From NCBI GenBank assembly GCA_964553915.1, contig CAZKMM010000122.1:1-7381 (forward strand): a stretch of 7,381 nt of DNA, given 5' to 3'. Source of the stretch: CAZKMM01 sp964553915 (GTDB taxonomy: Bacteria > RBG-13-61-14 > DRUE01). Positions within the stretch are counted from its first letter, which is position 1. Every line of letters begins with the position of its first letter. This document shows positions 1 to 5,223 of the stretch, one piece after another. Under the pieces are notes generated by a model. It had not been told where the DNA came from. It saw only the letters and a list, made by a program, of their open reading frames with translations, and did not search any database. The translations under genes were made by a program, and so were the position numbers.

Positions 1-170
1 TCTCCACCAGTAAAAGATAAAAAATTTATCCCGTATGTTTTAACCTCCTCCAGCACTCTTTTGACCAGAGCTGGGTCTAAATCCTTGTCCCGGGATTTAT
101 CCCGAAGACAGTGCTGGCAATTTAAATTGCATCTGCTGGTAAGTTCAAAGCTAACCCGTGCTTGACTCAT
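1..170 (-). CDS. Radical SAM enzyme, N-terminal fragment (runs off left edge)
   Basis: The reverse complement encodes 56 complete codons before the window ends. Residues 14-21 read CNLNCQHC, the CxxxCxxC motif that binds the radical SAM 4Fe-4S cluster. FTGG at 53-56, followed by a codon starting GA, fits the GGE motif that contacts S-adenosylmethionine. An N-terminus this short before the motif (V-S-F-E-L-T-S-R-C) is usual for the SPASM/peptide-modifying branch, but the domains that decide the substrate lie outside the window. The ATG at 168-170 is preceded by a clear AAGGAGG at suitable spacing. It lies 20 bases inside the 3' end of the upstream HPr-kinase-like gene, so the two are probably co-transcribed and translationally coupled. 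The radical SAM assignment is firm. A role as a peptide maturase is inferred from its neighbour. Confidence 0.88.
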   Translation of the reverse strand, partial: MSQARVSFELTSRCNLNCQHCLRDKSRDKDLDPALVKRVLEEVKTYGINFLSFTGG

Positions 171-1152
171 ATTCGGTTCCTCCTTCTGCTCTTTGAAGAA
201 GCTGAAGCAATATCGCCGGTTCTTGGAGCCAGTCCGGACCGCTTTCAAAAGCCCATATTCGGGCGGAATTGACCAATCGGGAGATCACCTCAAGATGACG
301 CTTTGCCAGGCTCGGATTCAAATAAAAAAACGGACTTTGCTCCATTAGCCTAACCAGTGCCTGATTTTTGCTTAAAGGCTTTAAATCACTATGAGATTGG
401 TCTTTTCGCTCCGGAAAAACCAAAACTACCTCACCCCTGGCACAATCCAGCCTGCTTTTAGGAAATAAAGCTTCTAGGTCAATTTCTATTTTTCCTCTCT
501 CTTTATCTTCATAATCAAATCGGATATTGGTGGGAAATTTTGAAAATAAGTTCTTCGGGAGATGGCAGGGCTTGTGAAAGCCGTAAAAATAAAGCTCTTG
601 CTCGTTTTCCCGAAGAAAAATGGTATCATCGCTCAGATATTTAAATCCTTGCTCAATTAAATAAACCGAGAGAGTGGTTTTACCCTGACCAGAGCCACCA
701 GGGAATAGATAAATCCTTCCCTGAGGGGAAACCAGTCCAGCACAATGAATAAAATAAATCCCCAGATGACGAAGTAGTTCAAAAAAAACAAAGCTTAAAA
801 AAATTCCGGTGAAAAATCTCCCTTGATGCCTTTCTAAAGTTTCTGGAGCAATATATCCCCAGGCATTTTTTCCTTTGGGTTCTAACAAAAAATAAGAGAG
901 AAAATCAGTAAAATAGCTCCAGCCCTGACTTTGAAAAATCTTTAAAGCAAAATAGCGAAGCATCAGCCGGGCAGAACTGGGCAGAGGAGAAAAAATTTTT
1001 TTCTCTAACACCTCAATCCGGGCAGAGTAAGAATCTTCCACACTCAGATGCTTAGAAAAATATTCAGAAACCAGTTGATTGATGACTTCGGAATCAGTCT
1101 CTAGGTAAAAATTTTCTCCTGCAAAATTTAAGGTAAAAGAGTGTTTTCGCAT
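151..1152 (-). CDS. HPr kinase-like P-loop protein (ScmC/HprK-related)
   Basis: A 333-residue protein. Its second half looks like the HPr kinase/phosphorylase fold: IHCAG at 135-139, a Walker A loop PGGSGQGKTT at 151-160, and YLSDD at 172-176 as the acidic Walker-B-like element. The first ~130 residues match nothing I recognise. True HPr kinases regulate sugar transport, but HprK-like proteins of about this size also occur in peptide-modification cassettes beside radical SAM enzymes (for example ScmC of the SynChlorMet cassette) and as peptide kinases in some lasso-peptide clusters. The adjacent, overlapping radical SAM gene favours this second role. The phosphorylation target is unknown, and no precursor peptide or PqqD-like partner is visible here. 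The ATG at 1150-1152 has no convincing Shine-Dalgarno sequence. No HPr or PTS gene is nearby, so hprK itself is unlikely. Confidence 0.75.
   Translation of the reverse strand: MRKHSFTLNFAGENFYLETDSEVINQLVSEYFSKHLSVEDSYSARIEVLEKKIFSPLPSSARLMLRYFALKIFQSQGWSYFTDFLSYFLLEPKGKNAWGYIAPETLERHQGRFFTGIFLSFVFFELLRHLGIYFIHCAGLVSPQGRIYLFPGGSGQGKTTLSVYLIEQGFKYLSDDTIFLRENEQELYFYGFHKPCHLPKNLFSKFPTNIRFDYEDKERGKIEIDLEALFPKSRLDCARGEVVLVFPERKDQSHSDLKPLSKNQALVRLMEQSPFFYLNPSLAKRHLEVISRLVNSARIWAFESGPDWLQEPAILLQLLQRAEGGTEYESSTG
179..185 (-). promoter_or_regulatory. Ribosome binding site of the radical SAM gene
   Basis: AAGGAGG on the minus strand lies 8 bases upstream of the ATG at 168-170, inside the coding sequence of the preceding gene. 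It fixes the start of the partial radical SAM gene within the overlap. Confidence 0.8.
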
Positions 1153-1190
1153 AGTTCATATTTTAGCATCTTGAAGGAGAGGGGCAAAAT

Positions 1191-1640
1191 TTAGCTGGAA
1201 GAAGACTCTTCTTTGACCCCTTCCTCTTCAACTACCACCCAGCGAGAAAGGGCAATTATCATATAAACTCCTACCAGAAGTAAGGCTCCATCAAGCACGA
1301 CCATTCCCCAGCCCAGAAATCCTACCTTCTTGGCAAAAAGACTTCCGAGCAAAAATAAAACCGCCAGAAACTTCTCGCTGGTTACTCCCACCAGTAAAGA
1401 CCTGCTTGCTTGGGAATCAATCAGAGAGAGCAAATACAAAAAGGCGTAAGGAATTAATACTACTCCTAAAAATCGGATAAAAAATGGGTCCAGAGTGGAC
1501 TCTTCAGGAACTTTTATCCCTAAAAGCTTGGAAATTACAGTGGGAGCTATAAGTAGAAGCAGTCCTGCCAGTAAGGTGACCAAAAATCCTGCCCAGCAGA
1601 ATATTTTATAACCCCGGATTTCTGTTTTTATTTTCTTCAT
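1191..1640 (-). CDS. Small four-helix membrane protein, unknown function
   Basis: A 149-residue protein that I cannot assign to a family with confidence. Hydrophobic stretches at about 13-35, 53-74, 84-102 and 107-131 suggest four membrane-spanning helices. A basic N-terminus (MKKIKTEIRGYK) precedes the first helix, and the tail is acidic and serine-rich (EEEGVKEESSSS). There are no obvious catalytic or metal-binding residues. The start at 1638-1640 is supported by AGGGGG about 6 bases upstream and by a promoter-like sequence just beyond it. The gene ends 38 bases before the HPr-kinase-like gene on the same strand, so it may lead a three-gene transcript that includes the radical SAM gene. A membrane role in that cassette (export or anchoring) is possible, but nothing in the protein shows it. 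The weak resemblance to small DUF4345/DoxX-like membrane proteins is not enough to name it. Confidence 0.75.
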   Translation of the reverse strand: MKKIKTEIRGYKIFCWAGFLVTLLAGLLLLIAPTVISKLLGIKVPEESTLDPFFIRFLGVVLIPYAFLYLLSLIDSQASRSLLVGVTSEKFLAVLFLLGSLFAKKVGFLGWGMVVLDGALLLVGVYMIIALSRWVVVEEEGVKEESSSS

Positions 1641-1657
1641 TTTTATCCCCCTGTTTT

Positions 1658-1686
1658 TTTAAAGCTTAATTATTAAATTTTGTCAA
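1658..1686 (-). promoter_or_regulatory. Putative promoter of the membrane protein / kinase / radical SAM genes
   Basis: On the minus strand a perfect -35 box TTGACA (1681-1686) is followed, after 17 bases, by TTTAAA (1658-1663), which matches the -10 consensus at 4 of 6 positions. The predicted transcript would begin shortly before the AGGGGG ribosome binding site of the gene starting at 1640. The surrounding DNA is very AT-rich, so the -10 assignment is approximate. Confidence 0.5.
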
Positions 1687-1757
1687 GTTTTTTCATAAAG
1701 CTTTTCAAACAATGAAAAATTTTCTTAAATTTTGAGCAATATCTGAAAATTATTTGG

Positions 1758-3029
1758 CTATTCAATTGCCTGTGGATGGTAGCCAATGTTTTGCAAAAGA
1801 CCAATCAGCTTTTGAGCATCCAGTTTCTGGTCGCTAAAAATGGTGACCAGTTTGGTTTTTAAATCAACCTCCACTTTTTTAATCTCGCTCTGGGCAAGAA
1901 GATAGCGGGTGATGGCTTCCTTACAGTGATTGCAGGTCATATCTTCTACTTTTAAGACCAGCCTTTTTGGGGTAGATTCTTGCATTGCTTGCCTCCCGGC
2001 AAAAAGAAGAATTTTTTTGCCCCAGTTTCTAAATTTAGGCAGGAGAAGAAGTCCCAGAAGCAAGATACCGCTGAGATAATAAATTAGCCCAATTCCTGCC
2101 TTTTCTGGGCTCATCAGGGAAATTCCTAGGTTATACCCGGCTGGGATTATCGCATCAAAGGCTTTACCAAATCCTAAAGCTCCGGCAAAAATCACCACCA
2201 GATATAACAGCAGGGCAGGGGTGCCCAGGATTTTTCTCACTGTGGTCACCGCCACCGCGTTGGTAGCAGGACCAGCAATTAAAAAAGCCAGAGCGGCTCC
2301 GGGAGAAAATCCTTTCAGCATCATTGCCAGAGCAATGGGAATGGAACCAGTGGCACAGACATAAAGCGGAATTGCCACCAGAATTGCCACCACAATTCCC
2401 AGCATTCCCGTGCCCAGATACTCACTGACCAGATTAGCAGGAATCAGCACCGTGATAATTCCGCCGATGACCAGCCCGAGCAGAACCGAGCCAGAAAGGG
2501 TCTCGGGAAGCTCATAAAACCCGTAGAAAAACATCTTTTTCATTTTGTCTTTGAAGCCGAGCGCAGGAAGATTTACCTCACAGGATGAGCAGTGTTCTGG
2601 CTCTGGCTCCGGAGCCTTTCCCGGAAGAAAAATTGCCAGTGCCCCTGCCAGTATCCCGATAATAAAAGAAACCACAACTCGGGCAATGGTAAATATCCAT
2701 CCCATCAGACCATAGGTTGCCAGAATAGAATCTACCCCGGTCACCGGAGTGGTGATTAAAAAGGAAAGAGTAGGGGCTCTTCCTGCTCCAGACTGCCGGA
2801 CACTGGTTGCCACTGGAAGCACCCCGCAGGAACAGAGCGGAAGAGGTATTCCGAACACAGAGGCTTTGAGCACTGAGAAAAAATTTTCTTTCCCCAGATG
2901 CCGGCTGATCAGGCTGGAAGGAAGAAAAACATATAAAATCCCGGCAAAGAAAAATCCCAGAAGAAGATATGGTGCCATCTGAGCAGTTAAATACCAGGTT
3001 TCTTTTAAGAATAAGATAATAAAATTCAT
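1758..3029 (-). CDS. SO_0444/ArsP-type Cu/Zn efflux permease with C-terminal HMA domain
   Basis: A 423-residue inner-membrane permease of the PF03773 type, exporting heavy metals (Cu/Zn in the SO_0444 group; related proteins move organoarsenicals). Two repeated halves are visible. The first carries PLPLCSCGVLPVA at 62-74 and TTPVTGVDS at 93-101. The second carries PLYVCATGSIP at 221-231 and AGPATN at 252-257. About eight or nine helices lie between residues 10 and 331. A loop near 137-165 contains HCSSC (146-150), a likely metal ligand set. Residues ~357-421 form a heavy-metal-associated domain with the MTCNHC motif (364-369), which probably delivers the ion to the channel. The ATG at 3027-3029 has GGAGG 4-5 bases upstream. 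The gene follows the nadA remnant on the same strand after 117 bases. Family assignment is strong; the exact metal is not determinable. Confidence 0.88.
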   Translation of the reverse strand: MNFIILFLKETWYLTAQMAPYLLLGFFFAGILYVFLPSSLISRHLGKENFFSVLKASVFGIPLPLCSCGVLPVATSVRQSGAGRAPTLSFLITTPVTGVDSILATYGLMGWIFTIARVVVSFIIGILAGALAIFLPGKAPEPEPEHCSSCEVNLPALGFKDKMKKMFFYGFYELPETLSGSVLLGLVIGGIITVLIPANLVSEYLGTGMLGIVVAILVAIPLYVCATGSIPIALAMMLKGFSPGAALAFLIAGPATNAVAVTTVRKILGTPALLLYLVVIFAGALGFGKAFDAIIPAGYNLGISLMSPEKAGIGLIYYLSGILLLGLLLLPKFRNWGKKILLFAGRQAMQESTPKRLVLKVEDMTCNHCKEAITRYLLAQSEIKKVEVDLKTKLVTIFSDQKLDAQKLIGLLQNIGYHPQAIE

Positions 3030-3067
3030 TATTCCTCCGCCTTTCTGGTCTTTTTAATCCTCCTCAT
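3029..3067 (-). other. Possible 12-codon leader ORF overlapping the permease start
   Basis: A short reading frame starts at ATG 3065-3067, encodes MRRIKKTRKAEE, and ends with a TAA that shares a base with the permease ATG (TAATG). The permease ribosome binding site lies inside it. Such overlaps can couple translation. However, the small ORF has no visible ribosome binding site of its own, and it could be chance or the tail of decayed coding sequence. Confidence 0.2.
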
Positions 3068-3075
3068 TTGATATT

Positions 3076-3165
3076 TTAAAGAAAAGCTCTCCAATAATCC
3101 CCCTTCAAAACCTTAATTATATCTCCTTTCCCCACAAATCCATTTTTTAAAACCTGAGCATATCT
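3076..3165 (-). pseudogene. Gene-tail remnant, possibly MOSC domain C-terminus
   Basis: In a frame different from the nadA fragment, 29 codons ending in TAA at 3076-3078 encode a coherent stretch, YAQVLKNGFVGKGDIIKVLK followed by GDYWRAFL. The pattern Y-A-x-V-L-x-x-G-x-V-x-x-G-D-x-I-x-V-L resembles the last strands of MOSC domains, which act in molybdenum-cofactor/sulfur chemistry. That resemblance is from memory and rests on fewer than 30 residues. No start codon or upstream part belongs to it here: its frame runs back into nadA sequence. It is therefore best read as the 3' end of another gene joined to the 5' part of nadA by deletion or misassembly. Confidence 0.35.
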
Positions 3166-3422
3166 GCTATTGGACAGCCTGCTTCTTTTCTGGGAAGAAG
3201 CACCTTTTTCTCTGGCGAAAGAATTTTGGTACTTTCCGCCATAAACCTCACTCCGCAAAGGACTATGATTTTTGCCTGGCTCTTTTGAGCAGTGCGAGCC
3301 AGCTCCAGCGAGTCGCCCACAAAATCCGCAATTTCCTGAACCTCAGGAAGCTGGTAATTATGAGCCAGGATTAAGGCATTTTTTTCTTTTTTTAATTTTT
3401 TAATTTCATCTTTAAGGTTCAT
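3147..3422 (-). pseudogene. nadA: Quinolinate synthase NadA, truncated 5' fragment
   Basis: The first ~88 of the 91 residues match the start of quinolinate synthase, which condenses iminoaspartate with dihydroxyacetone phosphate in NAD synthesis. Visible signatures are LILAHNYQLPEVQEIADFVGDS (19-40), LCGVRFMAESTKILSPEK (55-72), including the first cluster-binding Cys of this 4Fe-4S enzyme, and the conserved AGCPIADM. Family members are about 300 residues, but here the frame stops abruptly after ADMLRF. The central and C-terminal cysteines and most of the active site are absent. The DNA beyond the break does not resume NadA in any frame I translated. The start is 11 bases after the NifU-like gene, with only a weak ribosome binding site. 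The product would be inactive. An intact copy may exist elsewhere, or the join may be an assembly error. Confidence 0.85.
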
Positions 3423-3433
3423 CGTTCATCCGG

Positions 3434-3661
3434 TTAAACCGCCAGCACCTCTTTTACTTCTGGAATTCTATCTTTCAAAATCCGCTCAATCCCGTTTTTC
3501 AAGGTTATACTGGACATCGGGCACCCTGCACAGGCACCAAGCAGATGAACCTTAACAATCCCATCAGAACTCACCTCTACCAGCTCCACATTTCCTCCTT
3601 CATAGCGAAGCTGAAGGCGAATTTCATCCAGAACCTTTGATACCTTTTCTCTTAGCTCCAT
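3434..3661 (-). CDS. NifU C-terminal-domain Fe-S cluster scaffold/carrier
   Basis: A 75-residue stand-alone NifU C-terminal (Nfu) domain, the usual length for single-domain members. The motif GACAGCPMSS at 42-51 supplies the CxxC pair that holds a labile Fe-S cluster between two subunits for transfer to client enzymes. The helical N-terminus (LREKVSKVLDEIRLQLRYEGGNVELVEV) is also typical. The ATG at 3659-3661 is preceded by AAAGGAGGT at good spacing. The gene starts 20 bases after cysK and stops 11 bases before the nadA remnant, so it lies in the Rrf2-cysK transcript. Its neighbours fit: CysK makes the cysteine that supplies sulfur, and NadA is a 4Fe-4S client. No cysteine desulfurase or NifU N-terminal scaffold is present in the window. 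Confidence 0.9.
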   Translation of the reverse strand: MELREKVSKVLDEIRLQLRYEGGNVELVEVSSDGIVKVHLLGACAGCPMSSITLKNGIERILKDRIPEVKEVLAV

Positions 3662-3681
3662 TTTTTTACCTCCTTTTTGCC

Positions 3682-4632
3682 TTAGGTTTCTTCAAACAAC
3701 CAGGTAGAAAGATACCTTTCGCCGGTATCTGGAAGAATTGCCACTATCATCTTTCCTTTATTTTCTTCTCTTTTTGCCACCTGCATTCCTGCCCAGAGAA
3801 CCGCTCCAGAGGAAATCCCTGCCAGGATTCCTTCTTCTTTTGCCAGTCTTCGTGCGGTCTCTCCTGCCCGGGCACTGCTTACCTGAATAATCTCATCAAC
3901 CAGCTCAAGCTCCAGCACCTCTGGAATGAATCCGGCACCAATTCCCTGAATTTTATGAGGACCGGGCTTTCCTCCGGAAAGCACCGGAGATTCTTCCGGC
4001 TCCACTGCCACTGCCTTAAGCTCAGGTTTTAGTTTTTTCAACACCTGAGCACAGCCAGTAATGGTTCCGCCTGTGCCTACCCCTGCCACCACAATATCCA
4101 CCCTGCCCTCAGTATCCTCCCAGATTTCCACCGCAGTGGTTTTGCAGTGAATTTCCGGATTCGCCGGATTTTCAAACTGCTGGGGCATAAAATAATCCGG
4201 ATTTTCCCTGACCAGCTCCTCTGCCTTTTTTACTGCTCCGGGCATCCCCTCATTTCCTGGAGTGAGAACCAGCTCTGCCCCCAGAGCCTTTAACAATTTC
4301 CTCCGCTCCACTGACATTGTATCCGGCATTGTTAAAATCACCCGATATCCCCGAGAAGCACAGACAAACGCCAGAGCAATTCCTGTATTACCGCTGGTCG
4401 GCTCCACCACGGTCATTCCCGGCTTGAGCTTGCCCTCTTTTTCCGCAGATTCAATCATAGAAAGCCCGATTCGGTCTTTAATGCTGGAAAGGGGATTAAA
4501 AGATTCCAGCTTAACAATCAGCTCACCAGGTAGGTCTCTGCCTATTTTTTGAAGCCGAACCAGAGGGGTATTACCAATAGTCTCAGTGATGTCCTTGGCA
4601 ATCTTCGGGCGGGTAATTCTTTTGAGCTCCAT
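3682..4632 (-). CDS. cysK: Cysteine synthase (O-acetylserine sulfhydrylase)
   Basis: A 316-residue PLP enzyme of full family length that makes cysteine from O-acetylserine and sulfide in the cytoplasm. All landmarks are present: NTPLVRL at 21-27, the PLP lysine K52 in SSIKDRIG, the substrate loop PTSGNTG at 78-84, the phosphate-binding GTGGT at 186-190, GISSGA at 272-277, whose serine contacts the pyridine nitrogen, and PDTGERYLST at 301-310. The ATG at 4630-4632 has an AAAAGGAGG ribosome binding site that overlaps the stop codon of the upstream Rrf2 gene, so the two are tightly linked. Cystathionine beta-synthase is excluded by length and motif context; a CysM-like preference for other sulfur donors cannot be excluded. 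In some bacteria CysK also acts as the O-acetylserine-sensing partner of an Rrf2 regulator (CymR), which makes this gene order notable. Confidence 0.95.
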   Translation of the reverse strand: MELKRITRPKIAKDITETIGNTPLVRLQKIGRDLPGELIVKLESFNPLSSIKDRIGLSMIESAEKEGKLKPGMTVVEPTSGNTGIALAFVCASRGYRVILTMPDTMSVERRKLLKALGAELVLTPGNEGMPGAVKKAEELVRENPDYFMPQQFENPANPEIHCKTTAVEIWEDTEGRVDIVVAGVGTGGTITGCAQVLKKLKPELKAVAVEPEESPVLSGGKPGPHKIQGIGAGFIPEVLELELVDEIIQVSSARAGETARRLAKEEGILAGISSGAVLWAGMQVAKREENKGKMIVAILPDTGERYLSTWLFEET

Positions 4633-4647
4633 AATTTTTGCCTCCTT

Positions 4648-5088
4648 TTAGATATAATAAATGAGGGTTGCCTGCTCCCTTTTTTCCTGAGCTTTTTTGG
4701 CTAAATCTGCCAGAGTAGAGCCTTTAAGAAAATTTTTAATGGTTTCAGAGAGATTTTTCCAGAAATCCACCGTGGAGCAGGTCTGATACTGTGAGCAGGG
4801 CTTGGGATTTTCCACGCAATCCACTAAATTAGGTGCTCCTTCCAGAGCCTGGGCAATCTCTAAAATAGTAATCTTTTCCGGGGGTTTTGCCAGCATATAT
4901 CCTCCTTTTGCTCCCCGAATGCTCCGGATTAACCCAGCATTTTTTAATTCCATCAATACTGAATCCAGATATTTTCTGGAAATTTCCTCCTGGTCCGCAA
5001 TCTCTTTGACTAAAACCGCTCGGTCATAATTTAAAGCCAAAACCACCATTGCCCTGAGTCCGTATCTAAATTTGGTGGTTACTTTCAT
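4648..5088 (-). CDS. Rrf2-family transcriptional regulator with three cysteines
   Basis: A 146-residue winged-helix regulator. The N-terminus MKVTTKFRYGLRAMVVLA and the wing motif RGAKGGYMLAKPPEKIT (58-74) are characteristic of Rrf2 proteins. Cysteines at 91, 98 and 104 (C-x6-C-x5-C) sit where IscR and NsrR carry their cluster ligands (IscR spacing is x5, x5), so Fe-S binding is plausible. The alternative is a CymR-type cysteine regulator, which lacks a cluster and works with CysK, encoded immediately downstream here. I chose the ATG at 5086-5088 over an upstream TTG at 5101-5103 because GGGAGGG lies 6 bases before it, the TTG overlaps that site, and the family begins at MK-x-T/S. It is transcribed from the divergent control region and probably represses itself and the genes that follow. 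Confidence 0.9.
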   Translation of the reverse strand: MKVTTKFRYGLRAMVVLALNYDRAVLVKEIADQEEISRKYLDSVLMELKNAGLIRSIRGAKGGYMLAKPPEKITILEIAQALEGAPNLVDCVENPKPCSQYQTCSTVDFWKNLSETIKNFLKGSTLADLAKKAQEKREQATLIYYI

Positions 5089-5094
5089 TCTCCG

Positions 5095-5101
5095 CCCTCC
5101 C
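5095..5101 (-). promoter_or_regulatory. Ribosome binding site that sets the Rrf2 start
   Basis: GGGAGGG on the minus strand lies 6 bases upstream of the ATG at 5086-5088. It overlaps the alternative TTG start at 5101-5103, which argues for the shorter 146-residue protein. Confidence 0.65.
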
Positions 5102-5126
5102 AATTTTTACTATAATTTCTATGGGA

Positions 5127-5154
5127 AAGATAGGTTCTATTTTTGCTTTGTCAA
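5127..5154 (-). promoter_or_regulatory. Putative promoter of the Rrf2-cysK-nifU transcript
   Basis: On the minus strand a perfect TTGACA (5149-5154) is followed, after 16 bases, by TATCTT (5127-5132; 4 of 6 to consensus). A second candidate -10, TATAGT (5109-5114; 5 of 6), lies further downstream but has no good -35 partner. The -35 box forms the left outer edge of the central palindrome. Confidence 0.5.
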
Positions 5155-5173
5155 GAAAATTTTTTTCTTGACA
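5149..5173. promoter_or_regulatory. 25-bp palindromic operator candidate between divergent promoters
   Basis: The arms TGTCAAGAAAA (5149-5159) and TTTTCTTGACA (5163-5173) are perfect reverse complements around a 3-base T spacer. Each outer end is a consensus TTGACA -35 box pointing outward, one toward the Rrf2 gene and one toward the nicotinamidase. A dimer bound here would cover both -35 boxes at once. Rrf2 proteins bind palindromes of roughly this size, so the adjacent regulator is the natural candidate. The sequence is not an obvious match to the IscR or CymR consensus as I recall them. Confidence 0.6.
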
Positions 5174-5195
5174 GGGGGGAAATAAATTTTATGCT
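5168..5195 (+). promoter_or_regulatory. Putative promoter of the nicotinamidase gene
   Basis: TTGACA (5168-5173), a 16-base spacer containing a run of six G, then TATGCT (5190-5195; 4 of 6 to TATAAT). Transcription would begin near 5202. This places the in-frame ATG at 5191 inside the -10 box and leaves the ATG at 5224 as the usable start. Confidence 0.55.
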
Positions 5196-5211
5196 AAAAA
5201 AAGAATCAGTT

Positions 5212-5218
5212 AGGAGGG
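5212..5218 (+). promoter_or_regulatory. Ribosome binding site that sets the nicotinamidase start
   Basis: AGGAGGG lies 5 bases before the ATG at 5224-5226. The upstream in-frame TTG (5143) and ATG (5191) fall within or before the promoter and lack comparable sites. Confidence 0.8.
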
Positions 5219-5223
5219 TAAAA

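Noticed and set aside
1690..1757. Terminator after the permease gene
   Set aside because: The region is AT-rich with short A/T symmetries such as AAAAGCTTT, but I found no GC-containing stem followed by a T-run.
2749..2982. Plus-strand frame opposite the permease
   Set aside because: It is antisense to conserved permease motifs, with no ribosome binding site or domain.
3116..3121. Perfect TATAAT on the minus strand as a promoter for the permease
   Set aside because: No acceptable -35 box lies at 15-19 bases upstream, and the hexamer falls inside the remnant coding tail.
3637..4032. Plus-strand open frame of 131 codons opposite cysK
   Set aside because: It is antisense to the cysK/nifU genes, has no family resemblance, and its composition is explained by the codons of the real gene.
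5143..5223. N-terminal extension of the nicotinamidase from the upstream TTG or ATG
   Set aside because: The extension covers the palindrome and promoter. AGGAGGG before 5224 and the family's usual N-terminus favour the shorter protein.
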